Part shown: one piece after another, positions 28,001-36,906 of the stretch | How positions within the stretch are numbered: the first letter of the stretch is position 1 | How the letters are laid out: each line of letters starts with the position of its first letter | The notes under the pieces: generated by a model | Seen by the model: only the letters and a program-made list of their open reading frames with translations | Database searches by the model: none | What the model was told of the DNA's origin: nothing | DNA from: Cyclobacteriaceae bacterium | GTDB lineage: Bacteria > Bacteroidota > Bacteroidia > Cytophagales > Cyclobacteriaceae | Length of the DNA: 64,000 nt | Assembly: GCA_019638285.1 (NCBI GenBank) | Contig: JAHBUB010000008.1 | Coordinates: 1 to 64,000 of the forward strand | Direction of reading: 5' to 3' | Position numbers and translations under genes: made by a program

Positions 28001-28607
28001 TCATATTTTTCTCTATCTCAAACAGCAAATCTTCCACGCGCTCAAGGTCTGCATCGGTATCTTCAAGTTTGCGCAGGGTTTCTTTTTTGCGTTTTTTAAA
28101 CTTTGAAATCCCGGCTGCCTCTTCAAACAACATTCTTCTAGAGTTGTCTCGGTCATTGAGTAGGTCATCCACCATTCCTAATTCGATGATGGCGTAACTG
28201 TTAGAAGCTACCCCTGTATCCAGAAATAGATTTGTAATGTCTTTTAGTCGACAAGTGACATTATTCAACAAATACTCACTTTCACCTGAACGATATAACC
28301 TACGAGTGATGGTTACCTGTGAATACTCAGTAGGAAGGATGTTTTTAGTATTGTTAATGGTCAGTGAAACCTCAGCCAATTGAAGAGGAGGGCGGTTATT
28401 GGTGCCGTTAAAGATGATGTTTTCCATCTTTTCAGACCTTAATGCACTGGTTTTTTGCTCGCCTAATACCCAGCGGATAGAGTCAACCACATTTGATTTC
28501 CCGCAGCCGTTGGGCCCCACAATCCCCGTAATGCCCTCGTCAAAGTTGATAATGACCTTATCGGCAAAACTTTTAAATCCCTTAATCTCCAGCTTCGATA
28601 ACTGCAT
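25071..28607 (-). CDS. smc: Chromosome segregation ATPase SMC
   Basis: The SMC subunit of bacterial condensin, 1178 residues from the MQLSKLEIKGFKSF start at 28607. The Walker A motif is GPNGCGKSN (about 32-40). Two long coiled coils flank a hinge domain (about 510-640). The C-terminal head has the ABC signature LSGGE and the Walker B/D-loop segment CIFDEVDAPLDDAN. The frame is open 32 codons further upstream (to 28703), but that extension is not SMC-like. ScpA and ScpB genes are not in the window. Confidence 0.97.
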   Translation of the reverse strand: MQLSKLEIKGFKSFADKVIINFDEGITGIVGPNGCGKSNVVDSIRWVLGEQKTSALRSEKMENIIFNGTNNRPPLQLAEVSLTINNTKNILPTEYSQVTITRRLYRSGESEYLLNNVTCRLKDITNLFLDTGVASNSYAIIELGMVDDLLNDRDNSRRMLFEEAAGISKFKKRKKETLRKLEDTDADLERVEDLLFEIEKNMKSLEKQAKQSETYFKIKEEYKEKSIQLAKLVVKKQREKFDTVNKQVAAENDRKTSLTSSIAEKEALIEKSKVELIEKENTLSSRQKAINEYVGKIRQYESEKQIKNERLRFLNDRITSLKEQIDQDKQSNERARFSIQSLETEKESAQVLFNEISEKVEALKAEYDIQKAATFTLQGEVDTLRKAHRTRQDESYQLNKAQEIREIQISSFKQEIERTATDSNEQSASLANFEKKLVVLQEEITEKNGYLSKLKNDESEVIQRGSSLEKTIEMIREEMTEVGRRLDARQNEYQLTKSLVENLEGFPEAIKFLKKNVGWTKNAPLLSDIISTSEEYRVAIENYLEPYLNYYIVEHEAEAYEAINILSDASKGKANFFILDAFHKFVPSDIQMYSDAFPATHIMEFDPKYGKLMAYILDKVYVHDGDVKIIPAEDGNTFITKSGKITKRRFSLSGGSVGLFEGKKIGRAKNLEKLDKEIKDLTRKVEVIRQGLLDKQRELEKLRNNTLQQQIEEARNAIKMVNDEFISVSTKKEQFANMLNTADLRREDIQEKIQNLSQELEGLKPKAEQALVEVHQYEEKLKLITDDYNAQNEILSQKSAAFNEQNILFHEQGNRVKSLEQEVRFKQESMEQSGKRIETNQEELKINEEEIKVIIETTQSNDEELISMYAQKEEMEKGLGEAEKLYYSSRGEIDQLEKTLKEVQHQRQNIDTILMELQNELSESKLELNSVKERLSVEFKVELDSILGVEAGAEDEELPDEEKLRNSVTKIRDRLENMGPINPMAMEAYNEIKERNDFIIAQKEDLRKAKDSLLSTIAEIEGVASETFMEAFNKIKEHFVEVFRSLFSEGDDCDLRLVDPTKPLDSDIEIIAKPKGKRPLGINQLSGGEKTLTATALLFSMYLLKPAPFCIFDEVDAPLDDANIDKFNNIIRNFSKDSQFVIVTHNKRTMTSTDVIYGITMVEKGVSRVVPVDLRELA

Positions 28608-28769
28608 GAATACGTTCGTTGAAAGTGGTTGTTGTATTTTAGAAGACCGCAAAGATAACCCTGATTTACCATTTGAGAAATGCACATCTTTAAATTCATC
28701 CACATTTTATCCATACCATAAAATCTCAAAAAAAATAGGAATTAGGTATATTTAGGTATCTTTGATCCA

Positions 28770-29303
28770 ATGGATTTTCAATTTTGGATATGGCTCATTG
28801 TGATTGTAATCACGCTTATTGCACGTGCCAATAAGAAGAAGCCTGGCCAAGCTCCACCGTCCCAAGACATTCCGAATGGACCGAGAACTGCTCGCCCATC
28901 CCCACAACCGAAATCGATTACATTTGAAGACCTTTTAAGAGAGATTCAAGGGGAAAAAGCGCTGTCGAGGCCAATGGCCAACAAGCCTAAAGAGCCCGAA
29001 CCCGATTTTGTTGACTATGACGATGACATTCCTGATGAAATTGAAAGTTCAGAAGTAGTTGATTATGATTCTGGTAGGGATGAGAAGGCGCTTGAGACGT
29101 ATAGGGCTGCACAAAGGCTGGCTGCTTCAAGCCCAGTCTTGACGGAATCACCTAAAATGGATACCCTCATGAGGTCAGAGCATTTTAGAGGATATGCTCC
29201 AAAGAAGAAGAAGGTGTCATTTAGTTTCTTGAATGAATTGAAGGATCCAAAAGGGTTTAAGAAGGCCTTTATAATGAGTGAAATCCTTAACAAAAAGTAC
29301 TAA
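28770..29303 (+). CDS. Small membrane-anchored hypothetical protein
   Basis: A 177-residue protein. It has an N-terminal transmembrane helix (about residues 5-20), a Pro-rich basic stretch, an acidic middle (DYDDDIPDEIESSE) and a basic C-terminus ending in LKDPKGFKKAFIMSEILNKKY. I recall this terminal motif as common to short membrane proteins of Bacteroidota with unknown function. A TATCTTTG box at 28757-28764 matches the -7 consensus and would place the transcript start almost at the ATG. It is divergent from smc. Confidence 0.7.
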   Translation: MDFQFWIWLIVIVITLIARANKKKPGQAPPSQDIPNGPRTARPSPQPKSITFEDLLREIQGEKALSRPMANKPKEPEPDFVDYDDDIPDEIESSEVVDYDSGRDEKALETYRAAQRLAASSPVLTESPKMDTLMRSEHFRGYAPKKKKVSFSFLNELKDPKGFKKAFIMSEILNKKY

Positions 29304-29504
29304 AAAGGTACGTGAAAGGCATTTTTTGAGCTAAATATTACTTGGATTGGGTAATATTGATTTTTTAAACTGGATGATAAACTCATTTCCACACCTTTAC
29401 ATCTTTCATTAATATTAAATTAATAGTAGATATTGATTGATATGGTTACAATACTTTTTTGAAGGATATTTAATATTGCGTACTTTTTTGAATTATTTCT
29501 TGAG

Positions 29505-29843
29505 ATGCCTACTTCTAATACCCTTTTAATAAGCGCGTTACTTATGCTTTTTTTTAAGCATTGGGGATTTGACAGCATCCTCAAAAGAAGCCTGTGTGCC
29601 GATTATTGAAGTTCATCAGAAATCATCTGATAGGGGTTGGGTACTAATATTGAAATTGATTTAAAAAATAAGGACATATCAAGATTTAATATAAACCTGA
29701 TGATGCCCAAGGGAGGACATATTTTAGATGCCAAAACCCTTGTATTCAGCAACTTGGAAAGCGGCAAATACATTGTAGTAGTTACGAGCAGGGATGAAAA
29801 TGATAATTATTGCCCAACCTATGTAAATGTGTCTATAGAGTAA
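29505..29843 (+). pseudogene. Frameshifted small secreted protein gene
   Basis: ATG at 29505 opens with a good signal peptide (MPTSNTLLISALLMLF) and then loses frame at a run of eight T (29548-29555). Seven T would continue as LSIGDLTASSKEACVPIIEV in frame 1. A second shift falls in the G run at 29633-29636, where one more G would join it to GTNIEIDLKNKDISRFN and the C-terminus ending YVNVSIE (stop at 29841-29843). The reconstructed product is about 112 residues, secreted, of unknown family. It ends 9 bases before the large surface protein gene, suggesting a former operon. The lesions are opposite in sign and both in homopolymers, so sequence error is possible. Confidence 0.6.
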
Positions 29844-29852
29844 ATTGTTCTA

Positions 29853-32800
29853 ATGCGAAGGCAGTATTTTTTAATCTTTTATTTTGTTTTAGGATTTGCA
29901 TTGTTATCCTCCTGGAGCAGTATTGCCCAACCTACAGTTAGCATTCAAAATGTAAAAAATGCCTGTGATGGCCTTGCCAACGGTTCGTTTGAAATCCTGG
30001 TAACAGCAGCCAACAATCCTCCTTTAGAGGTTAATGTTTTTGGCCCTCCCAACCAAGGCCCTTTTGCACTTACAGTAGGTGTGCCTTTTATGGTATCAAA
30101 CTTACTAGGATCTCCTGGGGGAAGAAGTTATGTAATAATAGTGCAGGATGCCGATGGAAGCACTGTATTGAATGAGACTATTTTTACTACTCCGGTAAAT
30201 TTGGCTGCATCTGTGGGGTCCTCGGCTGTGAACACCAACTGTGTTACCCCAGATGGATCTATTAATATTAGTGTTTCCGGAGGTTCAGGAGCTTACTCTT
30301 TTCAGTGGTCGGGGCCAGCAGGGTTTGTAGATCCTGGAACTGAAGATCTATCGGGTCTTTCAGCAGGCTCTTATTCTCTGATAGTATCCGATTTAAATAC
30401 AAATTGTACGAGATCAGTGGGCCCTGTCAATATTACCGATCCCTCACCAACTCCATTCACGGTGTCTACGGTAACCCCTTCTGTTTGTCTTGGGGATGGT
30501 GGAACTGTTAACCTTGACGGATCAGAAGGTGCTGCGGTGATGTATCAAATATATAAAGACGGTATTCCTACAGGAATAACTCAAGCAGGCACGGGTGGGC
30601 CTTTGTCTTTTGCAATCCCTTCTGGGTTATTAACTCCAACTGACGCATATACCTTTACCATAGAGGCCATCAATGGATCGTGCGCCCCCTTGTTTATGAA
30701 TGGAAACGGCATCATTACAGTTAATCCACTGCCTACAATTTCCCTGAGTGCCAACCCCAGTGTTTGTGAAGGAACAACAAGTGGAAGTTTGGCGTATACT
30801 TCGACCACAAATGTGCCTGATCAATACCGGATAGACTGGGATGCAGCAGCAGAAACAGCCGGCATGGTAGACGTAGCTTTAAATGCACTACCGGCTTCAC
30901 CTATTCCTATCACTGGCATTCCTTTGGCGACAGGAACTTACAATGCTACTTTGTATGTAAAAATAAGTGGTACTAACTGCGAAAGTGCAGGCGATCCAAT
31001 TAGTGTCACCGTAGATGCTTTACCGACCATTACAATAGGAGCCAATCCAGAGGTATGCACCGGCACTACAGTTAGTAGTTTGACATACTCATCTACCACG
31101 GGAGCGCCTGATCAATATCGGATAGATTGGGATGCAGTAGCAGAAACAGCAGGCATGGTGGATGTAGCTTTAGGCGCGCTACCAGTATCGCCAATTCCCA
31201 TTACGAGTATCCCAGTAGCGGCAGGTACCTACAATGGTATTTTATATGTGACCACAAGCGGAACCACCTGTGAAAGTGTGGGTGTTGCAATCAGTATAAC
31301 CGTAAATGATTTGCCCACGATTACATTAGGAGCTAACCATAATGTGTGTTCAGGAGTTACTAATAGCAGTTTAGCCTATTCTGCCACAACTGGAGCAGAT
31401 CAATATCGAATAGATTGGGATGCAGCAGCAGAGGCAGCGGGTATGGTAGATGTAACTTTAAGCGCACTACCTGTTTCACCCATTTCCATTATAGGTATTC
31501 CTATGGCACCTGGCACCTACAATGGTACTTTGTATGTAAAGACAATTGGCACTACCTGTGAAAGTACAGGGAATGCTATTAGTATAAACGTAGAAGATTT
31601 GCCTACTATTACATTAGGTGCCAATCCTGAAGTGTGTACAGGAACTACTAATAGCACTTTAACTTATTCAGCCACTACAGGAGCGCCAGATCAATATCGA
31701 ATAGATTGGGACGCAGCAGCAGAGACAGCAGGCATGGTGGATGTGGCTTTAAGCGTGCTACCTGTTTCACCCATTTCCATCACGGGTATTCCGGTAGCGG
31801 CAGGTACTTACAATGGTACTTTGTATGTGACCACAAGTGGAACCACCTGTGAAAGTGTGGGTGATGCTATCAGTGTGACTGTAACAGGATTACCAACAAT
31901 AACCCTAGGAGCAATCCCGGCAGTATGTCTTGGAATAACTAGTGCAGATTTAGCCTATTCCGCAACGACCAATTCCCCTGACCAATTTAGAATAGATTGG
32001 GATGTTGCCGCAGAAACTGCCGGTCTGGTTGATGTAGTAGCAACGGCACTCCCGGCTACACCAATTGTGATTAACAATGTGCCCAACGCGATAGGTACAT
32101 ATAACGGAATATTGTATGTAATGAATGATGGACTCACATGTGAAAGTTCAGGGAATCCTATTAGTGTTACTGTCATTGCTTTGCCCACAATTACTTTGGG
32201 GGCTGGTCCTGTAGTGTGTGCAGGTGTAACATCCAGTAGTATATCTTATTCGGCAATCACCGGTGGCCCCAATCGGTTTAGAATAGATTGGGATGCAGCG
32301 GCAGAAGGAGCAGGATTAACCGATGTTGCGGCAACAGCATTGCCGGGCACTCCCATACCAATTAATAATATCCCGTTAGCAGGAGGCACCTATTCCGGAG
32401 ATTTGTTTGTAATAAATAGTGGAACAGGTTGCGAAAGCTCAGCCAATCCAATTTCAGTAACTGTTCAGGCGGTAACGGCAACCTTAAGTGGAGACGCTAC
32501 CAAGTGCGGGGGCTCAGCTACTACATTAATAGTAAATTTTACAGGCCCCGGACCGACATGGAACTTTACCTACAGTGATGGGTTTTCTAATACCAATCTA
32601 TTGGCAAACAGTAATCCATTCACTTTTTCGGTGAACCCAATAATTTCAACTACTTATTCTTTAGTGGATGTGACCGGAGTCACTTGTGGTGCGGGAACGG
32701 TAAGTGGTTCGGCCACAATTACCGTTAGGCCAATTGCAGGTAACCCATCCACCTTTGGATCTGAAACCTGGCTGGCGTATGTGTATGACGACAGTGGAAA

Positions 32801-35384
32801 CCCTGCGCCTCCTGTAACTAATGTTAATTTTAACAACACTAAATACAGAGGATTTTTAGATGCCACTGAAATTGCTTCCATCAGTGGATTCTCAAGTTAC
32901 GATGTGACTACCGATGCCTTTAACCTTAATCTAACGAATACAATACCTGTGGCAGGTGCCAATGTTTGCGGATCATACCTCAACGATTACAGTATCCGAT
33001 TCCGAATGACAAAAACTTTTGCAGCGGGTATATACACTTTCACATTGGGTGCTGACGATGGGGTGCGTTTATGGGTGGATGGTGTGAGTATATTGCCAGC
33101 GGGCTCTTTTAGTACACACTCTTTTGTTACATACAATTCAACACCAGTTTGCCTGACAGCAGGAACCCATAATTTGGTCATTGAATATTTTGACAGAGGA
33201 GGGTTTTCAAAAATCACTTTTGATTATAGCGAATCTCCTGCACCCACTGTGAGCACACCCGTATCGCTTTGTGTAAATTCCATGGCACCTACTTTGAATG
33301 CCTCGAGTGCAGGGGCCATTGGTTACAATTGGTATACAGATGCCACACTTACCAATCCACCCATCTTCACCGGTGCGAACTACACTCCTGCGCCAACTCA
33401 ATTGGATATGACAACCGTAGGAACTGCTGACTTTTATGTAACGGCTGTGTATGCTTGTGGTGAAACTCCTGCTGCGCATGTAACAGTAGATGTTACCAGT
33501 GGAGCTAATATTGTATTGCCGCCCACTCCTGTTCAGGTGTGTGATGTAGGAGGTATAATTGATCTTAATACGCTAGTTAGTGCTGCGCCTGCTGGTGGTA
33601 CTTTTACTTTCTCCGGCCCCCCCAGTGTTACTGATCCCAACTTTGATCCATCCGGATTGGGAAATACCACGGTTACCATTAATGTGGATTATACATCAGG
33701 CACTTGTATGGCGTCTGCTTCTTTTGATATTGATGTGGTCACCAATGCTACCATTACTGTGCCTGCGACCACTTCTGTTTGCGAGTCAGGTGGAATTATA
33801 GATTTAACTGCTTTAGTAGGTGGAAACCCTGGTGGAGGAACATTTACTTTTTCCGGACCAGGAGTAGGGGGTGCAGGTTTCGATTTTGATCCCAGCGGTC
33901 TTTCAGGCTCCACCACCATCACGGTTGATTATATAATAGGAGGTTGCAACGCACCTACACAAACATTTGATGTTGATGTGACTCCCAATGTTGCATTGTT
34001 AGTTGATAATTCAACCACTGTGTGTCCTTCTTCTGGTCCAGTGGATTTATCCACACTGATATCACCATCACCAGCAGGAGGTGCTTTTACTTTTACAGGA
34101 ACAGGAGTGACTGGAACTCAATTTGATCCCACGGGATCTGCGGGTTCAACTGTTTTAATAAATGTGAGCTATGACATTGGAGGATGTCATGCTGCATCTA
34201 CTGTTCAGATTGTGGTAAGATCAGCTACAGATCCTCTTTGTGGAGGCCCTACAGGCAATTGCGCCACTGTATCCATTACACCGATGCCTACTGCAGCAAT
34301 ATGCTCCCCAACAGACGGATCAATTCTGTTTAATATTAACCCAGCCGTGCCAACAATAAATAATACAGGAGTGAGAATAGACATTGTGGGCACCTCCACA
34401 ACTAATCTCGGTGTATCTCAAACTAATTTCAATGATCCCTTATTTACAGGTTTGTCTGTAGGAACATATAATTACACAATAGAGTATGGTGATCCCGGTT
34501 GTATTAAAACTGGTCAGGTTACTGTGCTTCTTGGACCAGATGTAGTTGATTTTACAGTAGCACCTAACAGTGTGAATTGTTTTGGTAGCTCAGGTGGCGT
34601 TGTTCTTTCTGGAATTAATGGATCTGATTTAGCAGACTATAGCTATGAAATCACGCAGCTTGGATCGATAGTTACTACAGGATCAATCACTCAATTACAA
34701 TCTGTGGGTGAGGTGACATTAACTGGTTTTGGAAGTGGTGATTTTGAGATCAAATTATCCCAAGATCAATCAGCAACAACTACCTGCTCAAGCCCTGTAC
34801 AGTCTGCTCGTAAACCATTTACAATCACCAGCCCTGCTGCCAACCTCGATACATTATATGTCAATAAGAAAATTTCAGTTCCTGACTTACCTACCGGTTC
34901 TATGACTGTTGGGATAAGCGAAAGTTTACAAGAACCTTATGAAGTAAGATTAGAACTCACACAGCCTTTGTTTCCTGGACAGGTTTTTGCCCAAGATTTT
35001 ACGGAGGCAACAAGAAATTCCCTTAATCTTAAGGTAGAGTTTGAAGCTCTGAATCTGTTTGCCGGTGGATATTTGCTGTCGATAAGGGATTCACTGGGTT
35101 GTCAGAAAAATTATCCCATTACCATAGGCGTTGATAATAATCTTTTAGTGCCCAATATCTTTACACCTAATGGAGATGGGGTGAATGAAGTATTTTACAT
35201 TCGAAATATGCCTGATGCTACTGAAGTAATAATTAGCAACCGTTGGGGTAAGCAGGTTTACTCCTCTAAAAATTATCAAAATGATTGGGATGGGGGAGAT
35301 GCGGTAGACGGGGTGTATTATTATCGAATTAATGCTGCGGGCAAGAGTTATTCTGGCTGGGTTGAGGTGCTGCGGGGCAACTAA
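29853..35384 (+). CDS. Giant repeat surface protein with T9SS type B sorting domain
   Basis: An 1843-residue secreted protein. It has a signal peptide (about 1-25, ending SSIAQ), Ig-like/SprB-like segments (to about 290) and six tandem repeats of about 97 residues (about 293-873), each with LPTI at the start, a QYRIDWD-like core and CES near the end. A PA14-like domain follows at about 968-1128 (DDGVRLWVDGVSI). Three shorter Cys-containing repeats span about 1228-1452 (GGIIDL...GGTFTFSG). The C-terminus is a gliding-motility-associated type B domain (about 1760-1843, VPNIFTPNGDGVNEVFYI). It should be exported through T9SS and attached to or released from the surface. An adhesin or carbohydrate-binding role is inferred. 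Confidence 0.9.
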   Translation: MRRQYFLIFYFVLGFALLSSWSSIAQPTVSIQNVKNACDGLANGSFEILVTAANNPPLEVNVFGPPNQGPFALTVGVPFMVSNLLGSPGGRSYVIIVQDADGSTVLNETIFTTPVNLAASVGSSAVNTNCVTPDGSINISVSGGSGAYSFQWSGPAGFVDPGTEDLSGLSAGSYSLIVSDLNTNCTRSVGPVNITDPSPTPFTVSTVTPSVCLGDGGTVNLDGSEGAAVMYQIYKDGIPTGITQAGTGGPLSFAIPSGLLTPTDAYTFTIEAINGSCAPLFMNGNGIITVNPLPTISLSANPSVCEGTTSGSLAYTSTTNVPDQYRIDWDAAAETAGMVDVALNALPASPIPITGIPLATGTYNATLYVKISGTNCESAGDPISVTVDALPTITIGANPEVCTGTTVSSLTYSSTTGAPDQYRIDWDAVAETAGMVDVALGALPVSPIPITSIPVAAGTYNGILYVTTSGTTCESVGVAISITVNDLPTITLGANHNVCSGVTNSSLAYSATTGADQYRIDWDAAAEAAGMVDVTLSALPVSPISIIGIPMAPGTYNGTLYVKTIGTTCESTGNAISINVEDLPTITLGANPEVCTGTTNSTLTYSATTGAPDQYRIDWDAAAETAGMVDVALSVLPVSPISITGIPVAAGTYNGTLYVTTSGTTCESVGDAISVTVTGLPTITLGAIPAVCLGITSADLAYSATTNSPDQFRIDWDVAAETAGLVDVVATALPATPIVINNVPNAIGTYNGILYVMNDGLTCESSGNPISVTVIALPTITLGAGPVVCAGVTSSSISYSAITGGPNRFRIDWDAAAEGAGLTDVAATALPGTPIPINNIPLAGGTYSGDLFVINSGTGCESSANPISVTVQAVTATLSGDATKCGGSATTLIVNFTGPGPTWNFTYSDGFSNTNLLANSNPFTFSVNPIISTTYSLVDVTGVTCGAGTVSGSATITVRPIAGNPSTFGSETWLAYVYDDSGNPAPPVTNVNFNNTKYRGFLDATEIASISGFSSYDVTTDAFNLNLTNTIPVAGANVCGSYLNDYSIRFRMTKTFAAGIYTFTLGADDGVRLWVDGVSILPAGSFSTHSFVTYNSTPVCLTAGTHNLVIEYFDRGGFSKITFDYSESPAPTVSTPVSLCVNSMAPTLNASSAGAIGYNWYTDATLTNPPIFTGANYTPAPTQLDMTTVGTADFYVTAVYACGETPAAHVTVDVTSGANIVLPPTPVQVCDVGGIIDLNTLVSAAPAGGTFTFSGPPSVTDPNFDPSGLGNTTVTINVDYTSGTCMASASFDIDVVTNATITVPATTSVCESGGIIDLTALVGGNPGGGTFTFSGPGVGGAGFDFDPSGLSGSTTITVDYIIGGCNAPTQTFDVDVTPNVALLVDNSTTVCPSSGPVDLSTLISPSPAGGAFTFTGTGVTGTQFDPTGSAGSTVLINVSYDIGGCHAASTVQIVVRSATDPLCGGPTGNCATVSITPMPTAAICSPTDGSILFNINPAVPTINNTGVRIDIVGTSTTNLGVSQTNFNDPLFTGLSVGTYNYTIEYGDPGCIKTGQVTVLLGPDVVDFTVAPNSVNCFGSSGGVVLSGINGSDLADYSYEITQLGSIVTTGSITQLQSVGEVTLTGFGSGDFEIKLSQDQSATTTCSSPVQSARKPFTITSPAANLDTLYVNKKISVPDLPTGSMTVGISESLQEPYEVRLELTQPLFPGQVFAQDFTEATRNSLNLKVEFEALNLFAGGYLLSIRDSLGCQKNYPITIGVDNNLLVPNIFTPNGDGVNEVFYIRNMPDATEVIISNRWGKQVYSSKNYQNDWDGGDAVDGVYYYRINAAGKSYSGWVEVLRGN
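30729..32472 (+). repeat. Six tandem ~291-base in-gene repeats
   Basis: Six consecutive coding repeats of about 97 codons within the giant surface gene. Copies 2 and 4 are the most alike, sharing many identical runs at DNA level such as ATTACATTAGG and GCAGGCATGGTGGATGT. Copies 5 and 6 are the most diverged. This pattern fits duplication and gene conversion within the array, and the region is prone to length change by recombination. Confidence 0.85.
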
Positions 35385-35387
35385 TTA

Positions 35388-36398
35388 TTATAGCGCTGAA
35401 AGGAACTTCATAGTATCCACGTTGTCTGCATAGTCTTCCAGTTCTGGCTTTTGGGCTTTTCCAAATTCAATACTTCCCTTGAACCATCCTTTGGCTGAAA
35501 GTATACATTGCAGTTTCTCCTTGCTGTGCTCAACCCTGTTTCTTAAATCTTCCTGATCTGAATACCGTTCGTAAAACACCACGGAAATGGGTGATACAAG
35601 TTTGTCACTTTCAATCAATAGAATGACGCCATTGTCATAGAAGTTTTTCAGATTCGTAAGATGGATAGAACGCTGGTAGTTATAGTTGTTGGCGTATTTG
35701 TTATGATGAACAATAGGGGTGAATTTTTCCCATTCTCTCAATAGAGGAATGAGGTCGTATTCTTCCGGGATGTATAATTTGGAAACGTTCCTGCATCCCA
35801 GTCCGAAATAGTGAAATACATCGTTTCCAAGTTCATCCAACTCAGTATTTGTTTCACCACCCAAAAGAATTGCACATGAAGATCTGTTTTTCCGAATGAT
35901 GTGCGGGACATTTTTGAAATAGTACGAAAAGTACCTGCCGGTGTTGTCACTTCCCGTTGCTATTGCCGCATCATAATGATGGAGGCGTTCTTCAAAAGAA
36001 ACTAATTCCGCAAAACGAGGTTCTATCTTTGTTAGCAATGCGTGTACAAAAGGCAGGAGTTCTGCATCCTGGGTACTTAATTTAATTTGAGCGCGATGCC
36101 CTCCTATGAGGATGCACAAATAATCATGAAACCCAACGAGCGGGATATTGCCTGCCATTGCCACCCCAACGGTTTTAGTATTTCCTTTCTTAATCGGATA
36201 TTTTGTAGTCCAGTTTTTAAATTTCTCTTCTTCTAAAAAAATACTTACGCCATCAAAGGCCAGTTGTAGATTCTCATCAGTAAACCACGGATTTTTTTCT
36301 CTGGCTTTTTTGAATACCGCTTTTCGTTCATTCATTGATAATCCCCTCAGATGATTTCCAAGTTCACTAAACGCTGCGATTCTTTCTTCTAAACTCAT
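35388..36398 (-). CDS. LuxC-like acyl-CoA reductase
   Basis: A 336-residue protein of the acyl-CoA reductase (LuxC-type) family within the aldehyde dehydrogenase superfamily. VGVAMAGNIPLVGFHDYL matches the family's nucleotide-binding region, and the catalytic Cys is in YFGLGCRNVSKLYIP (about residue 207). It would reduce an acyl-CoA to an aldehyde with NADPH. It is shorter than classical LuxC (about 480) but this length is usual for the Bacteroidota version. It is transcribed divergently from the ferredoxin gene, an arrangement suggesting a redox connection, and lies only 3 bases from the convergent surface-protein gene. Confidence 0.85.
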   Translation of the reverse strand: MSLEERIAAFSELGNHLRGLSMNERKAVFKKAREKNPWFTDENLQLAFDGVSIFLEEEKFKNWTTKYPIKKGNTKTVGVAMAGNIPLVGFHDYLCILIGGHRAQIKLSTQDAELLPFVHALLTKIEPRFAELVSFEERLHHYDAAIATGSDNTGRYFSYYFKNVPHIIRKNRSSCAILLGGETNTELDELGNDVFHYFGLGCRNVSKLYIPEEYDLIPLLREWEKFTPIVHHNKYANNYNYQRSIHLTNLKNFYDNGVILLIESDKLVSPISVVFYERYSDQEDLRNRVEHSKEKLQCILSAKGWFKGSIEFGKAQKPELEDYADNVDTMKFLSAL

Positions 36399-36496
36399 TA
36401 GTGGCTAAACTTTTGAAATAACTTTCTTGTTTGAAGGATTGGATTAGAATTGTACTTTTGAGCGAAAGTACTTGGAATAGATAGATTTTTAAAATC

Positions 36497-36847
36497 ATGG
36501 CAATAAAGATAACAGACGAGTGTATTAATTGTGGAGCATGCGAACCAGAATGCCCCAATACAGCAATATATGAAGGAGGGATAGAGTGGACATGGGCAGG
36601 AGGTACTGCGCTTGAAGGTGAAATAGTGTTGGAAGATGGTTCAAAAGTGGACGCAAAAGCGGAGCAGGCCCCTGTATCAGACGAGTTTTATTATATCGTT
36701 TCTGGCAAGTGTACAGAGTGCACTGGCTTCCATGAAGAGCCTCAATGTGCCGCAGTTTGTCCTGTGGATTGTTGCGTTCCAGACCCCGATATGGTGGAAA
36801 CCAAAGAAGTACTTATGGCAAAGAAGACCTGGTTGCATAAAGAATAG
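36497..36847 (+). CDS. 4Fe-4S dicluster ferredoxin
   Basis: A 116-residue ferredoxin with two cluster-binding sets. The first is [12 protein letters not shown] (about residues 10-21). The second is [18 protein letters not shown], with an insertion between cysteines as in Allochromatium-type 2[4Fe-4S] ferredoxins. Between them is an approximately 50-residue acidic spacer. It is a cytoplasmic one-electron carrier. It is divergent from the acyl-CoA reductase, with 98 bases between starts. Confidence 0.93.
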   Translation: MAIKITDECINCGACEPECPNTAIYEGGIEWTWAGGTALEGEIVLEDGSKVDAKAEQAPVSDEFYYIVSGKCTECTGFHEEPQCAAVCPVDCCVPDPDMVETKEVLMAKKTWLHKE

Positions 36848-36906
36848 CTTCAGGTATAAGATGACTTCGATAGTGGATGACTGATTGTCAATTTGCTAAT
36901 ACCGAT

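Noticed and set aside
28608-28703. N-terminal extension of smc to 28703
   Set aside because: The 32 extra residues do not resemble SMC; MQLSKLEIKGFKSF at 28607 is the standard family start.
30729-32472. Possible CRISPR array
   Set aside because: The repeats are about 291 bases, contiguous and in frame within a large coding gene, with no spacers.
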